Shown one piece after another: positions 17,715 through 26,699 of a stretch of 64,000 nt of DNA. How positions within the stretch are numbered: the first letter of the stretch is position 1; each line of letters starts with the position of its first letter. The stretch lies in contig JAJFFH010000052.1 of the NCBI GenBank assembly GCA_021776735.1, positions 180,587-244,586 on the forward strand, given 5' to 3'. Under the pieces are notes generated by a model. That model saw only the letters and a list, made by a program, of their open reading frames with translations, ran no database searches and was not told the DNA's origin. Made by a program: the position numbers and the translations under genes. Origin of the DNA: Planctomycetota bacterium (lineage in GTDB: Bacteria; Planctomycetota; PLA2).

Positions 17715-17770
17715 CATCGCCGTCCCGCCTACGCGCGCTGCGCTTCGGCGCGGGCGGGCCCGTTTGCTCT
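17715..17770 (+). repeat. Long hairpin form of the dispersed motif, copy 2
   Basis: It reads GACATCGCCGTC, then a CCCGCC...GGCGGG hairpin, then CGTTTGCTCT. If the hairpin is removed, the flanks rejoin as the ordinary short motif GACATCGCCGTCCGTTTGCTC. It lies about 20 bp downstream of the lon-like stop codon. Confidence 0.75.
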
Positions 17771-17791
17771 CTCCGAAAGAGTTCGACCTAC

Positions 17792-20215
17792 CTACTTCGC
17801 GTCCTGGTCCTGGTCCGGGCGTGCGTAGGCCTTGAGCCAGAACTCGTGCACCTTTTGCATGGCGAGGTGGAGGAGCGTGCCGTCCTCGTAGGCACCGTTC
17901 TTGTCGGGTTGGCCGGCGGGCATGCCGGTGAGTAGTTCGAGGGCCTCGTGGATGGTGTCCACGGCGTGAATGGCGAAACGGTTTTCCTCGCAGGCTTTCA
18001 CGACGTCGTGGCGGAGCATCAGGTCGCCTGCGTTGGATTGCGGGACGATGACGCCCTGGGTGCCGGTGAGGCCGCGCAGGTCGCAGATGTCGAAGTAGCC
18101 TTCGATCTTTTCGTTGACCCCGCCGATGGCCTGGATGTGACCGTGCTGGTCGATGGCGCCGGTCATCGCGAAGTCCTGGCGGATGGGGGTCTCGGTCAGC
18201 TCGCTCAGGAGGCAGCACATTTCGGCGCCCGAGGCCGAGTCGCCGTCGATGCCGCCGTAGCTTTGCTCGAAGGTGAGCGATGCGCTGAAGGCGAGCGGGT
18301 GGTCGGTGCGCAGCAGGTGTCGCAGAAGCCCGCCGAGGATGTTGAAGCCCTTGGTGTGAATCTGTCCGCCGAGTTGCGAGCGGCCCTCGACGTCGATGAT
18401 GCCTGCGCGGCCTGCGCCGATCGAGGCGGTGATGCGCGCGGGGAAGCCGTACTGGAGGGGGCCGGCGGCGATGACCGCGAGGCCGTTGATCTGGCCGACG
18501 ACGCTTCCGGCGGTGTCGATGCGGATCGTGCCGTTTTCCAGGAATTCGCGGAAACGTCGGGACGGCAGGTCGGCGCGCCGCTTGGTACGGCTCACGGCAT
18601 CGCGGACGTGCGTGCCGCGGACCGGCCCCTTTCGTTCGTGACGTGCGAGGAACGCCGCTTCCCGCGCGATGTCGGCGACGCGCGAGAACCGAGCCGTTAG
18701 CTTGCCCTGGCGCGCCGCGATGCGCGCGCCGTGTTCGGCCAGCTCGGCGACGGCGTCGCGGTGAAACGCGGGCAGTTTCTCTTCCGCGGCGATGCGCGCG
18801 ATGACGCCCGCGTAGCGCTGCCCGCCATCGGGCTCGCGCGGGATCTCGCTGTCGAAGTCGGCGAGCACCTTGAAGAGCTGCGAGAAGTCCGGGTCCTGCG
18901 CGTCGAGCAGGTAGTACATGCGCGAGTTGCCGAGCAGGATGACCTTCAGGCTGATCGGAATCGGCTCGGGCTTGAGCGCCGCCGGCGCCCACGGCCCGGC
19001 GAGCTCCGGCGGCGTGATCTCGAGGCGCCCGGTTCGCAGCGTGCGGATGAGGACGCGCCACGCGCCGGGCTCGCTCAAGACCTCGCGCGCGTCGAGAATC
19101 AGGTAGCCGCCGTCGGCGCGCAGGAGGGAACCGGGCCGGATCATGCGGTAGTCGGAGTGGCTTGCGCCCTGCGGCAGCCACTCGCGGTCGATCGACCCGA
19201 GCAGGTTCATCAGGTTCGGAGTGTTCTCGACGATGATCGGGCAGCCGTCGTCCTCCTGCTCAAGGAGCACGTTGACCCCGTACGCCTCAAGCGGATCGAA
19301 GCCCTCGGCCTGTTGCGCGGCGAGTCGGTTCTCGGCGACGTCGTCGATGATCTCGGACAGAAACGAGCGGATCTCCTCGCCGGGAAACTCCTGCAGGATC
19401 AGGTGCGCATGGTCAGCGAGGAGCGCGCGCGCCGTTCCCTCGACAACCGCATGCACGCCGCGCGCGTGGTCGGTCTGCACGACGCGCAGCCGCTCGGCCA
19501 GGTCCTGGAACTTGCCGCGAAACTCCTCCATCCTCTCGTGGATCGCGTCGCGCTGCTCCTCGGTGATCTTGCCCTGCGCGAGCAGTTGCTCGAACTGCTC
19601 GGGCGTGACTGCCTTGCCGTCCATCACGGGGTAGATCGCGGTGGCGGTCGCGCGCCCGGTCTGGAGCGGCACGAGCGTAAGGTCCGCCGCCTTAAGTTCC
19701 GCTTCGAGCGGGCCGGTGATGGCAGCGAGCTGCTCCTTTTGCCGCAAATCGAGCGCCTCGCGCCGCTCGCGCACCATCTCCGCACTCAACGCCGGTCCGA
19801 GCCCGTCCCGAATGAACTCGGCAAACTCGTGGATGCGCCGTCGAAACGCGCGCGCCCGGCCCCGCGCCAGCGAAATCAACCGCGGTCGATCCGGCTCGGT
19901 GAAGTTGTGCACATAACACCGGTCATGCTTGACCGCGCACGTCGGCTGAAGCTCGCGCAGTAAGCGGCGCACGAGCGTCATCCGCCCCGTCCCGCTCAGC
20001 CCGCGAATAAAGATGTTTTGACCGTGCGCGTCGATCTCAAGACCAAAGCGCAAGGACTCGACCGCCGAGTCCTGCCCCACGATGCCGGCGATCGGCTCGA
20101 CCTCCTCGGTCGTCTCGAACTTCAGGCAGTCATTGTCACAACGCCAACGCAAGGCGGACACGGGCAGCGGCTCAATCGGCAAGGGATGTTCTCCGTTTGG
20201 ATGGGGGCCAAGCAT
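17792..20215 (-). CDS. LonB-like ATP-dependent serine protease (AAA_32 / Lon_C)
   Basis: An 807-residue protease. After a short N-terminal segment it has a degenerate Walker A (GLSGTGRMTLV), as is usual in AAA_32 Lon relatives, a long insert with a coiled segment, and a second nucleotide-binding half with RADGGYLILDAREV. The C-terminal S16 protease domain has catalytic Ser660 in GIDGDSASG and Lys703 in VNEKIEGYF, a spacing of 43 as in classical Lon. It should degrade misfolded or regulatory proteins in the cytoplasm. The ATG at 20215 has no ribosome-binding site, but overlaps the stop of a small upstream ORF (TAATG), so translation may be coupled. Confidence 0.92.
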   Translation of the reverse strand: MLGPHPNGEHPLPIEPLPVSALRWRCDNDCLKFETTEEVEPIAGIVGQDSAVESLRFGLEIDAHGQNIFIRGLSGTGRMTLVRRLLRELQPTCAVKHDRCYVHNFTEPDRPRLISLARGRARAFRRRIHEFAEFIRDGLGPALSAEMVRERREALDLRQKEQLAAITGPLEAELKAADLTLVPLQTGRATATAIYPVMDGKAVTPEQFEQLLAQGKITEEQRDAIHERMEEFRGKFQDLAERLRVVQTDHARGVHAVVEGTARALLADHAHLILQEFPGEEIRSFLSEIIDDVAENRLAAQQAEGFDPLEAYGVNVLLEQEDDGCPIIVENTPNLMNLLGSIDREWLPQGASHSDYRMIRPGSLLRADGGYLILDAREVLSEPGAWRVLIRTLRTGRLEITPPELAGPWAPAALKPEPIPISLKVILLGNSRMYYLLDAQDPDFSQLFKVLADFDSEIPREPDGGQRYAGVIARIAAEEKLPAFHRDAVAELAEHGARIAARQGKLTARFSRVADIAREAAFLARHERKGPVRGTHVRDAVSRTKRRADLPSRRFREFLENGTIRIDTAGSVVGQINGLAVIAAGPLQYGFPARITASIGAGRAGIIDVEGRSQLGGQIHTKGFNILGGLLRHLLRTDHPLAFSASLTFEQSYGGIDGDSASGAEMCCLLSELTETPIRQDFAMTGAIDQHGHIQAIGGVNEKIEGYFDICDLRGLTGTQGVIVPQSNAGDLMLRHDVVKACEENRFAIHAVDTIHEALELLTGMPAGQPDKNGAYEDGTLLHLAMQKVHEFWLKAYARPDQDQDAK

Positions 20216-20418
20216 TATGACAAAAAGCAAACGGACGGCGAGGTTGCCTGTCCGTCCGCTCTCGCGCCGAAGGGGCGCCCGCGGACCCCGACGCCGCCCC
20301 CGAAGAAGAAGCCCTGACCCAGAGCGCAGCAGCACACTCCAGACATTCCGCCTGCGCGATGGTGTAGCGGTATGCCTTGTCGGCGGGAAGCGGCGGAGAA
20401 GTTTCGGTTGTCGATCAT
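20215..20418 (-). CDS. Possible small Cys/Gly-rich protein coupled to the lon-like gene
   Basis: A 67-codon frame beginning MIDNRNFSAASRRQGIP and containing GVCCCALGQGFFFGGGVGVR. The ATG is preceded by GGGGAG at six to seven bases, and its TAA overlaps the protease ATG as TAATG. Those two features are what make it more than a random frame. The last dozen codons cross a copy of the dispersed motif (20232-20243), giving ATSPSVC. No family is recognised. It may be a leader ORF that sets translation of the protease, or it may be chance. Confidence 0.35.
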   Translation of the reverse strand: MIDNRNFSAASRRQGIPLHHRAGGMSGVCCCALGQGFFFGGGVGVRGRPFGARADGQATSPSVCFLS

Positions 20419-20568
20419 GGAGGACTCCCCGACAACCGATCCGCCCCCGAGTTCCGCCCGATCCCGAGCCCCGAGCCCCGAGCCCCGACGAGGACGCGTT
20501 TGGGAGCACAAAAGACGCGTGCGCCGACGCGGTGTTTTCCTGCCCCCGCGCCCCCTTACCCCTGTGTT
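20419..20568. repeat. Gap with a 7-bp tandem repeat
   Basis: No gene is seen. At 20463-20483 the unit CCCGAGC occurs three times in tandem, followed by a partial fourth. Confidence 0.6.
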
Positions 20569-22197
20569 CTATTTGCGACGTGCGTAGGCCACGACGTCCA
20601 CGCCGATCTCTTCCGCCTTCATGCCGAATGCCACCTTCGGGTCCAGGCGTGCCTGGTTGCCCTTGTAGTACTCGGCGATGAATTGGGCGAGTGCTTCCCG
20701 GTGCCGTCCGCCGCCGGCGTTGTAGAGGTAGTGGCACGTGGCGGCCGATTGGTGGCGGAAGACTGTGCTCCGCCGTTGTCGGTTTGGGTCGCGTTTTTCG
20801 GCCTTGGTGTCGTCGTTCACCGTTTTTGCCGCGTCGTTGAAGTCCATCAGGAAGAAGTCCTTCCAGTTGATGAGCTGGCCAGCGTGGCGGGCGACGTAAC
20901 GGAGCGACGGCGTGCCGCGCGCGGCGAGGTCGAGTTTGTCGTTCTCGAAATCGACCGGGGCCTCCGCAAGAAATCCGCGCAGGCCCGAGGACACGCCGAG
21001 TCCGGAAACCATGCCGGCCTGGGCCCAATCCGTCGAAGTGAAGCGCGGGCAGCGGGACTCGAGCCAGAGCTTCGTGGTCTCGTGGACGATCGTATGCGCG
21101 AGCGGGCGGTAGCCGAGCGCGACGCCGTCGGGGGCGTAGATGCGGACGACGTCCTCCCGGTAGTCGGATTCGCCGTAGCGCCATTGGTACCACGGCGCTC
21201 GTTCCGTTGCCTTCTTGTAGCTGATTCGGCTCCGGAAATTGGGCTTGTGCATGAACACGTGGACCGTGAGCGGATCCTTGGTCCGCAACATCGGCTTGTC
21301 CGTCTTGAACAGTTCGGCGAGCGCGGCTTCCGTCAGTTGCGCGCGGCGCGCACAGTCGGCGACGAGTTCCATGCGGCGCAGGGGCGTGATCAAGCGGATG
21401 CGGTCCGTCTCGACGCCGTACAGGTCGGGCCGCCAGCGATGCTGCTCGCGCTTGAGCGCGTTTTCGCTCGGCTTCGTGAAGCGAAAGCCCTTGCGCTCCA
21501 GATCGACGTGCCAGGCGAGCCAGCGGTGGGCGTCCTTGATCGGCGCGTCTTTCGGATGCAGCTTGCGGAGCATCGACAGTGCACCCGGGTCGTCGGGGAA
21601 CTCGTCGAGTGTCAGGCGCAGGAACCGTAGTCCCAGTTCGTGGTCTTCCTTGAACGCGTGGCGCGTTCGAGCGACGAGCAGCTTCGGCAACTGGACGCGC
21701 AGCTTGCGTTCGGCTTCCAGGACCGGCGTGATGCGCTTCCGGTTGATTTTGCGCGGCCGCCTCTCGAGTTTTTCGACGCGCAGGAGAAGGAGTCTTGCCG
21801 GCTTACCTTTCAACCCCTCGGCCTGCGCCCACTGCAACAGGCGCCGGGCCGTGACGTGATCGCGCGCGCGCGCCGCTTCCTTCGTGAGCTCCACGAGCTG
21901 TCTGCGGCGCCGTTCGTGGACCAGGCGGTGGTAACCCCGCCACCGCGTGCCTTCGCTCTCGGCCCACAAGAACGCGCCGCTGTCGCGCTCGACCAGGAGT
22001 AGCGCAAGCACGCCGACGTGGTTGTCGCCAGCGACGAAGGTCTTCGATGCGGGATCGAAGACGCCTCGCAAGACGGGCCCCTGGACCGGGACGGCAGTGT
22101 CGGCGACCGCGCTCTTTGTCGCGGCGCCTGACGCCCAAAGCGCGGCGAAGAGCCACGCGTTCGCGAAAAAAAGAGATCCCGCTCGTCGTCGCAACAC
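20569..22197 (-). CDS. Secreted DUF1570-like protein with degenerate peptidase motif
   Basis: A 542-residue exported protein with a signal peptide (about 8-32), a basic helical middle region, and a C-terminal part that resembles gluzincin-like secreted proteins. Where a zinc peptidase should carry HExxH, this one has HETTK (372-376, in AHTIVHETTKLWLE). The second zinc His is replaced by Lys, so it is probably not an active zinc peptidase. The phrase VFRHQSAATCHYLYNAGGGRHREALAQF resembles the helical tail of DUF1570 proteins. It is divergent from a neighbour with an intact motif; the signal peptides are encoded back to back, 29 bp apart. The role is unknown. Confidence 0.7.
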   Translation of the reverse strand: MLRRRAGSLFFANAWLFAALWASGAATKSAVADTAVPVQGPVLRGVFDPASKTFVAGDNHVGVLALLLVERDSGAFLWAESEGTRWRGYHRLVHERRRRQLVELTKEAARARDHVTARRLLQWAQAEGLKGKPARLLLLRVEKLERRPRKINRKRITPVLEAERKLRVQLPKLLVARTRHAFKEDHELGLRFLRLTLDEFPDDPGALSMLRKLHPKDAPIKDAHRWLAWHVDLERKGFRFTKPSENALKREQHRWRPDLYGVETDRIRLITPLRRMELVADCARRAQLTEAALAELFKTDKPMLRTKDPLTVHVFMHKPNFRSRISYKKATERAPWYQWRYGESDYREDVVRIYAPDGVALGYRPLAHTIVHETTKLWLESRCPRFTSTDWAQAGMVSGLGVSSGLRGFLAEAPVDFENDKLDLAARGTPSLRYVARHAGQLINWKDFFLMDFNDAAKTVNDDTKAEKRDPNRQRRSTVFRHQSAATCHYLYNAGGGRHREALAQFIAEYYKGNQARLDPKVAFGMKAEEIGVDVVAYARRK

Positions 22198-22226
22198 CCG
22201 CCGATCCTATATCATTCCCCTGGATC

Positions 22227-23945
22227 ATGAGTAAGAGGGCGTCTTCCCGCGCGCCGACCCCCCGGGGCCGGTCCGACCGCGTGGCCAAGGGACAGCGGCG
22301 TCCGCATGGCCAAAACTCCAGCGCAACGATCGCGATGGTTGTGGCCGGTATCGTCTTGCTTGTCGGCGGCATCGTGTTCTTTGCGTCACGCGGCAAGTCC
22401 ACGGATCCCGGACCGCCTCCCAAGACCAAGGCGGTCGATCCGATCAAGATCAAGCGCGACGACGCGATGATCTGGATGCAGGGAAAGCTCCTCGACGGTC
22501 CGCCGCTGACGGGGGCGAGGCTCGACGCTCTGCTCGCGATTGCCCGCAAGCGCGGCTACCACCTGATCCCGCAGATGGGCTGGGATCGATGGAAGAAAAA
22601 GGCCTATGCCCGCCTGCTGGGCCGCGAGCCGAACCATCCCGAGGCCAACCGCGCGTTCGGCCGCATCCCGATCAGCGACTACCCGGACTTCCGCGGGGTG
22701 TTCAAGCGATTGCGGCACTGGGCGTCGATGCCGCCGGAGTTCGAACGGTTTCGCGAGGCGCTTCTGGATCGCGTCGAGACGCGGCCCAAGGTCACGTATC
22801 CCGCCTACGAGCCCGCGGAGTTCGAGCGTGTTCGCGCGCTGCTCGACCGCTTCCGGAAGTGGGACGAGGCCATGCGCAACGATCCCACCAGAAAGGCGAT
22901 CCACGCGGCGCGGGCGCGGGTCAAGACCGATCCGATTCTGGGCAAGTACGAGTTCGTCCACATCGAGCTGCACCCGTGGGTGCTCTTCTACGCCAGCCGA
23001 AAGCTCGTCCAGAAAGACGACAGCGAGAAGGAAGCGCGCCGCGTCGAGGCGGAGCGAGCACGGCTTAAGAAAAGGCTGGATGCGTTTCGCCCGCTCGTAA
23101 CGGCGTACCTCGAGTTTTTTCGCAAGCGCTGGCTGAAGCCGCTCGGCCTGAAGGAGTTTGCCAAAGACGAGCTGTTCATGGTCTGGGTCTTCGCGGAGCG
23201 CGAGACCTGGCAGGAGTACGGAAAGAAACTGGGCACACCGCCCACGCCGGGGATGCTCGGGTACTTCGACCCGAAGGACCACTGGGTGTTCCTGTTCGAG
23301 GACAAGCGGAACCCGATCAACGTCGAGTCGTCGCTCTCGCACGAACTCACGCACCAGTTGCACTGGCACTTCTCGCACGAGCCGGACAAGGGCACGGGTT
23401 TCTTCAACCACTTCCGGCGCGTCAAGGCGGTCTGGTTCCAGGAGGGCTGGGCCGAGTACGTAGGGTGGACCAAAAAGACCGGCGCCCGGTACGAGTTCGG
23501 CGTGCCGTCGAAGGTGCGGGTCAATTCGCTCCGGCTGCTGCGCAAGCACGGCGTCCCGTTGTTTCCGGTGCGCGACCTCGTCCGCAGGACGGACTACATG
23601 GAGTGGATGTTTCACATCATGCGGGAGTGGCTACCCCGGCAGCGGCTGAAGATCGCCAAGCCCGAGTTGCTCATCCCCCTCTTCATGGAGATGCTGTACG
23701 CGCAGTCGTGGCTGCTGGTGAGTTTCCTCTACGAGTACGAAGACGGCAAGTACCGCAAGAAGGCGCTCAAGTTCACCGCGGCGACACTCAAGGGGTATCT
23801 CGGCCACCGCGGCGCGAGCGGCTACGCCCAGGCGCACGAGGTCTTCGAAGAGATCTTTGGCCTGCGGACCCATGCGGACTGGGCGCGGTTCCAAAAGGAG
23901 TACGAGGAGTACCTCACCGCCATGTTCTATTCGGTAGGGAAATGA
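22227..23945 (+). CDS. Membrane-anchored putative zinc metallopeptidase (DUF1570-like)
   Basis: A 572-residue protein with a basic N-terminus, one membrane anchor (about 33-53) and a large extracytoplasmic region. It carries an intact gluzincin site: HELTH at 372-376 and a downstream EGWAEY (E406), the usual third zinc ligand. Residues 240-330 are helical and charged. The ATG at 22227 is the first good start after the divergent control region, which contains TATATC about 20 bp upstream. The substrate is unknown; the location suggests cell-wall or extracellular protein processing. Its 3' end is followed closely by a convergent membrane-protein gene, with an imperfect hairpin (23946-23972) between them. 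Confidence 0.78.
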   Translation: MSKRASSRAPTPRGRSDRVAKGQRRPHGQNSSATIAMVVAGIVLLVGGIVFFASRGKSTDPGPPPKTKAVDPIKIKRDDAMIWMQGKLLDGPPLTGARLDALLAIARKRGYHLIPQMGWDRWKKKAYARLLGREPNHPEANRAFGRIPISDYPDFRGVFKRLRHWASMPPEFERFREALLDRVETRPKVTYPAYEPAEFERVRALLDRFRKWDEAMRNDPTRKAIHAARARVKTDPILGKYEFVHIELHPWVLFYASRKLVQKDDSEKEARRVEAERARLKKRLDAFRPLVTAYLEFFRKRWLKPLGLKEFAKDELFMVWVFAERETWQEYGKKLGTPPTPGMLGYFDPKDHWVFLFEDKRNPINVESSLSHELTHQLHWHFSHEPDKGTGFFNHFRRVKAVWFQEGWAEYVGWTKKTGARYEFGVPSKVRVNSLRLLRKHGVPLFPVRDLVRRTDYMEWMFHIMREWLPRQRLKIAKPELLIPLFMEMLYAQSWLLVSFLYEYEDGKYRKKALKFTAATLKGYLGHRGASGYAQAHEVFEEIFGLRTHADWARFQKEYEEYLTAMFYSVGK

Positions 23946-23962
23946 CGAAAGCCAGCCTGCGG

Positions 23963-24469
23963 CTACCTTTCGCTAGGTTCCAGCGAACGCTCGACGCTTG
24001 AAGGATTGGCGGTGCCTTTGTTGTTTGGGAGCACTGCCGGGCGTCTTGGGGCCAGCAGGCCTACCGGTTCCGGTTCGGGGTCCGGGATGTCGCGGTAGTC
24101 CGGGTCGTCGTACTCGGCGTCCGAGAAGCCCAGCATCGGGTAGTACAAGAACGGCAGGAACGTGAGGCCGAGCGCCCACCACGTGTCCTTGTGAAAGCGG
24201 TCGGCCGCGGCAAAGCCGAGACCCGTACAGACAAGGAGCGGCGCGAACAGGGCGAGCGGTCCGATCAAGAGCCCGAGCAACGGCCAGAAAAAGAGCACGG
24301 CCAGCCACCAGAGCGGCCGATCCACGACCTCGACGAACACGACGAAGTTGTAAAGGGGGATCAACGCGTGCCACCCGGGGCGGCCGGCCTTTTCAAACAC
24401 CTTCCACCACCCGGCGAGGACGGCGATGGCCGTTGCCGTCTGGAACAACGCACTGGCTGTGATGCTCAC
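23963..24469 (-). CDS. Small integral membrane protein, DUF5684-like
   Basis: A 168-residue protein with four hydrophobic segments. The N-terminal phrase AGWWKVFEKAGRPGWHALIPLYN is diagnostic of DUF5684-type membrane proteins, and DRPLWWLAVLFFWPLLGLL follows. The C-terminal third is acidic, Pro-rich and probably cytoplasmic. The start is GTG at 24469. The biochemical role of the family is not established to my knowledge. It lies 48 bp downstream of the Hsp70-like gene on the same strand and might be read through from that operon. Confidence 0.75.
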   Translation of the reverse strand: MSITASALFQTATAIAVLAGWWKVFEKAGRPGWHALIPLYNFVVFVEVVDRPLWWLAVLFFWPLLGLLIGPLALFAPLLVCTGLGFAAADRFHKDTWWALGLTFLPFLYYPMLGFSDAEYDDPDYRDIPDPEPEPVGLLAPRRPAVLPNNKGTANPSSVERSLEPSER

Positions 24470-24517
24470 GCCGTGTCTCCGGCCCCCGCGCCCCCTGTTT
24501 GTGACCTCAAGAGACTG

Positions 24518-26209
24518 CTACTGCAACGAGATGTTTTCGTCGAAGAGCGCGTCGCCGAGACGGTTCTTGGCTGCGCGCGCGGCATCGACGTCGTCGTTGT
24601 CGAGGGCCGTGCGAAGCTCACCGAGTGCGGCGCGGCTCTTCGTTGCCGGCTGGCCGTTCAGCGCGGCATCGACCTTGTCCGCGAACGTCGTCAGGCGTTC
24701 GAGCGAGCGCCCGTGCAGTTTGTCGATTTTCTCCTGCGACTCCGGGCGCTGGCGCTCGAGGCGTTGCAGGAAATTTGGCTTCCACTCCTCGCGCACGTCG
24801 TGATCGGGCACCTCGACGACCACGGTCAGGACCTGCTCGACGTTGTAGTCGAACGTGATCTTGATCTCGAACGAGCCGGCGGGCGCGTCCGGCAGGCCGG
24901 TGATCGTCTTTGTATCCCAGGGCGCGAGGCCTGTCGTGGTTGTCTCGTCGGTCTCGAAGACGACGACCTCGATCTCGTCCTGGTTGTCGTTGACCGTGTG
25001 GAATGTGTGCGACTGGCGCGCAGGGAGTTTGCTTGTCGACGGCAGGATTGCGGTGAACAGATCCTCGCGCATGACGCCCTGGCCGTCGCGGCCCATGCAG
25101 CGCACGCCCAGGCTTGTGGCGAGGCTGTGGACGACCACCATGTCGCCGGTCTTGTCGGCGTGCTCGGCCTGGTACGCCGCGCCCAGCGCGACGACCTCCA
25201 TCGGGTCGAGACCCATGCGTCCCGGCTTGCCGAAATACTCCCGGACCCGGCGGCGTAGCAGCGGCACATAGCAGGATCCGCCGACGAGGATGATGTCCGA
25301 TACGTCATCGGGGGCGAGCGCCCCCTCAGGATTCTTCTCAAGGCAGCGGGCAATGGCCGCCATGACCCGATCGACGAGCGGCGTGATCTTGCCCTCGAAC
25401 TCCGACCGGCCCAACTCGAAGTCGAGCAGCAGCGCGCCATCGCGCGTCGGCAGGTTGACCGGTTCCTCCCACCCCTCGTGGTCGGTCAGGTGCATCTTGA
25501 TCGCCTCGCAGCGGCGCAGCAGTTCGGCGAGGACCGGCATGTCGGTCTGGTAGGGCGCGAGGTGCGTGGCGTTTTTCTCGACCAGCAGCTCGAGCAGCGC
25601 GGTGTCGATGTCGGTGCCGCCCAGTTCCGGGTCGCCGTCGTTGCTCTTGATGTCGAGCACGGACGCCATCGAGTCGACCAGCGACACGTCGAGCGTGCCG
25701 CCGCCCCAGTCGATGACCAGCACGTTCTCGCCCAGCTCCTCTTCGTGGCGCGAGTAGGCGATCGCCGCGGCGCTGGGCTCGTTGATGATGCGGAGGACAT
25801 TGAGTCCGGCAAGACGTCCCGCCTCCTTGGTTTCGTGGCGGCGGTTGTCGGGGAAGTTGGCCGGAACGGTGATGACGGCGCCTTCGACGGCACCGACGCG
25901 CCTCTCGAAACCGCGCTTCAGCTCCGCCATGACGAGTGCGGAGAGTTCCACGGCGTTGTAGCCGGTGGAGCCGAGCAGCCACGAGAGACCGGTGCCGATG
26001 CCGCGCTTGAACTCGCGCGCGGAGCCTGGCATGCGCTTGGCGCGTTCACCGACGATGAGTTCGCCGCGCATGCCGATGCCGATGGCGGACGGAAGCACGG
26101 CGGACGTGTACTCGTTCTCCTCGACGGGGACGCACTTCTGCTTGCCGAGGTGCGTGTACGCGATCGCCGAGTTGGTTGTGCCCAGGTCGATGCCGACTCG
26201 ATGTGTCAT
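24518..26209 (-). CDS. Hsp70/DnaK-like chaperone
   Basis: A 563-residue Hsp70 family protein, shorter than canonical DnaK (about 640). The nucleotide-binding domain (1-360) has [53 protein letters not shown] and [14 protein letters not shown]. The substrate-binding beta domain (about 370-480) has diverged from DnaK, and the C-terminal helical lid is short, ending ENISLQ without an acidic EEVD-like tail. It is the last gene of a J-protein, GrpE-like, Hsp70 operon. This is not the ordinary housekeeping dnaK order or sequence, so it is likely a specialised system for a narrow client set (inference). Confidence 0.92.
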   Translation of the reverse strand: MTHRVGIDLGTTNSAIAYTHLGKQKCVPVEENEYTSAVLPSAIGIGMRGELIVGERAKRMPGSAREFKRGIGTGLSWLLGSTGYNAVELSALVMAELKRGFERRVGAVEGAVITVPANFPDNRRHETKEAGRLAGLNVLRIINEPSAAAIAYSRHEEELGENVLVIDWGGGTLDVSLVDSMASVLDIKSNDGDPELGGTDIDTALLELLVEKNATHLAPYQTDMPVLAELLRRCEAIKMHLTDHEGWEEPVNLPTRDGALLLDFELGRSEFEGKITPLVDRVMAAIARCLEKNPEGALAPDDVSDIILVGGSCYVPLLRRRVREYFGKPGRMGLDPMEVVALGAAYQAEHADKTGDMVVVHSLATSLGVRCMGRDGQGVMREDLFTAILPSTSKLPARQSHTFHTVNDNQDEIEVVVFETDETTTTGLAPWDTKTITGLPDAPAGSFEIKITFDYNVEQVLTVVVEVPDHDVREEWKPNFLQRLERQRPESQEKIDKLHGRSLERLTTFADKVDAALNGQPATKSRAALGELRTALDNDDVDAARAAKNRLGDALFDENISLQ

Positions 26210-26228
26210 GTCTCTTCCCTTTCTCGTC

Positions 26229-26699
26229 CTAGCTCGCGATCACGACTCGTGCGGTGCAGAGCACGAACTTGTCGCGCCGGTAACCCCGGCCCACTTCGCG
26301 CACGATGGTGCCCGGCGCGGCGCGGGCGCCCGCGGGCCCCGTTTCGACGCCGGCGATCTCGTGCCAGCGCGGATCGAAGGTCTCGCCCACCGTGGCCGTG
26401 CGCTCGAAGCCGTGCGAAGACAGAATGCGGTCGAGCCGCTTGTCGAGCGCTTTCGCGCCGGTCGCGTCCGAGTCCCGCAGCCGCGCGTGCAGAGAATCGA
26501 GCAACTCGCCCAGTTCGGAGAGCTGTTTGAGGACCGCGAGCTTGCCTGCTTCCGCGGCCTCCGCGCGGACCTGCTCGACCTCGTGCGCCACGATTTGCTC
26601 GACGACCCCGCGTACATCCGCAAGCGTCTGCTCCGAGTCCTTCGACGCGGACAGCGCCTCGGTCAGGCGTTCGGAGAGTTCCGAGGCGCTTACAGGCAT
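26229..26699 (-). CDS. GrpE-like nucleotide exchange factor
   Basis: A 156-residue protein with a long N-terminal helix ([21 protein letters not shown]) and a GrpE-like beta end ([16 protein letters not shown], then [27 protein letters not shown]). GrpE releases ADP from Hsp70. It lies between the J-TPR gene and the Hsp70 gene, which strongly supports the call. Its ATG overlaps the last ten bases of the J-TPR gene, so the two are translationally coupled. Sequence similarity to housekeeping GrpE is limited to the tail. Confidence 0.82.
   Translation of the reverse strand: MPVSASELSERLTEALSASKDSEQTLADVRGVVEQIVAHEVEQVRAEAAEAGKLAVLKQLSELGELLDSLHARLRDSDATGAKALDKRLDRILSSHGFERTATVGETFDPRWHEIAGVETGPAGARAAPGTIVREVGRGYRRDKFVLCTARVVIAS

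Larger units (their letters stand above)
17472..17791. other. Repeat-rich intergenic region between the mntR-like and lon-like genes
   Basis: No gene is seen in these 320 bp. The stretch holds an exact copy of the dispersed motif (17501-17512), two 37-bp direct repeats, a GTGA-tetraloop hairpin with an eight-base stem (17575-17594) and a long hairpin form of the motif near the lon-like stop codon. It looks like a landing or decay zone for small repeats. Confidence 0.6.

Noticed and set aside
20359..20420. tRNA-like phrase GGTGTAGCGGTATGCC
   Set aside because: It resembles a D arm, but no acceptor stem, anticodon stem or T arm of matching length can be folded around it.
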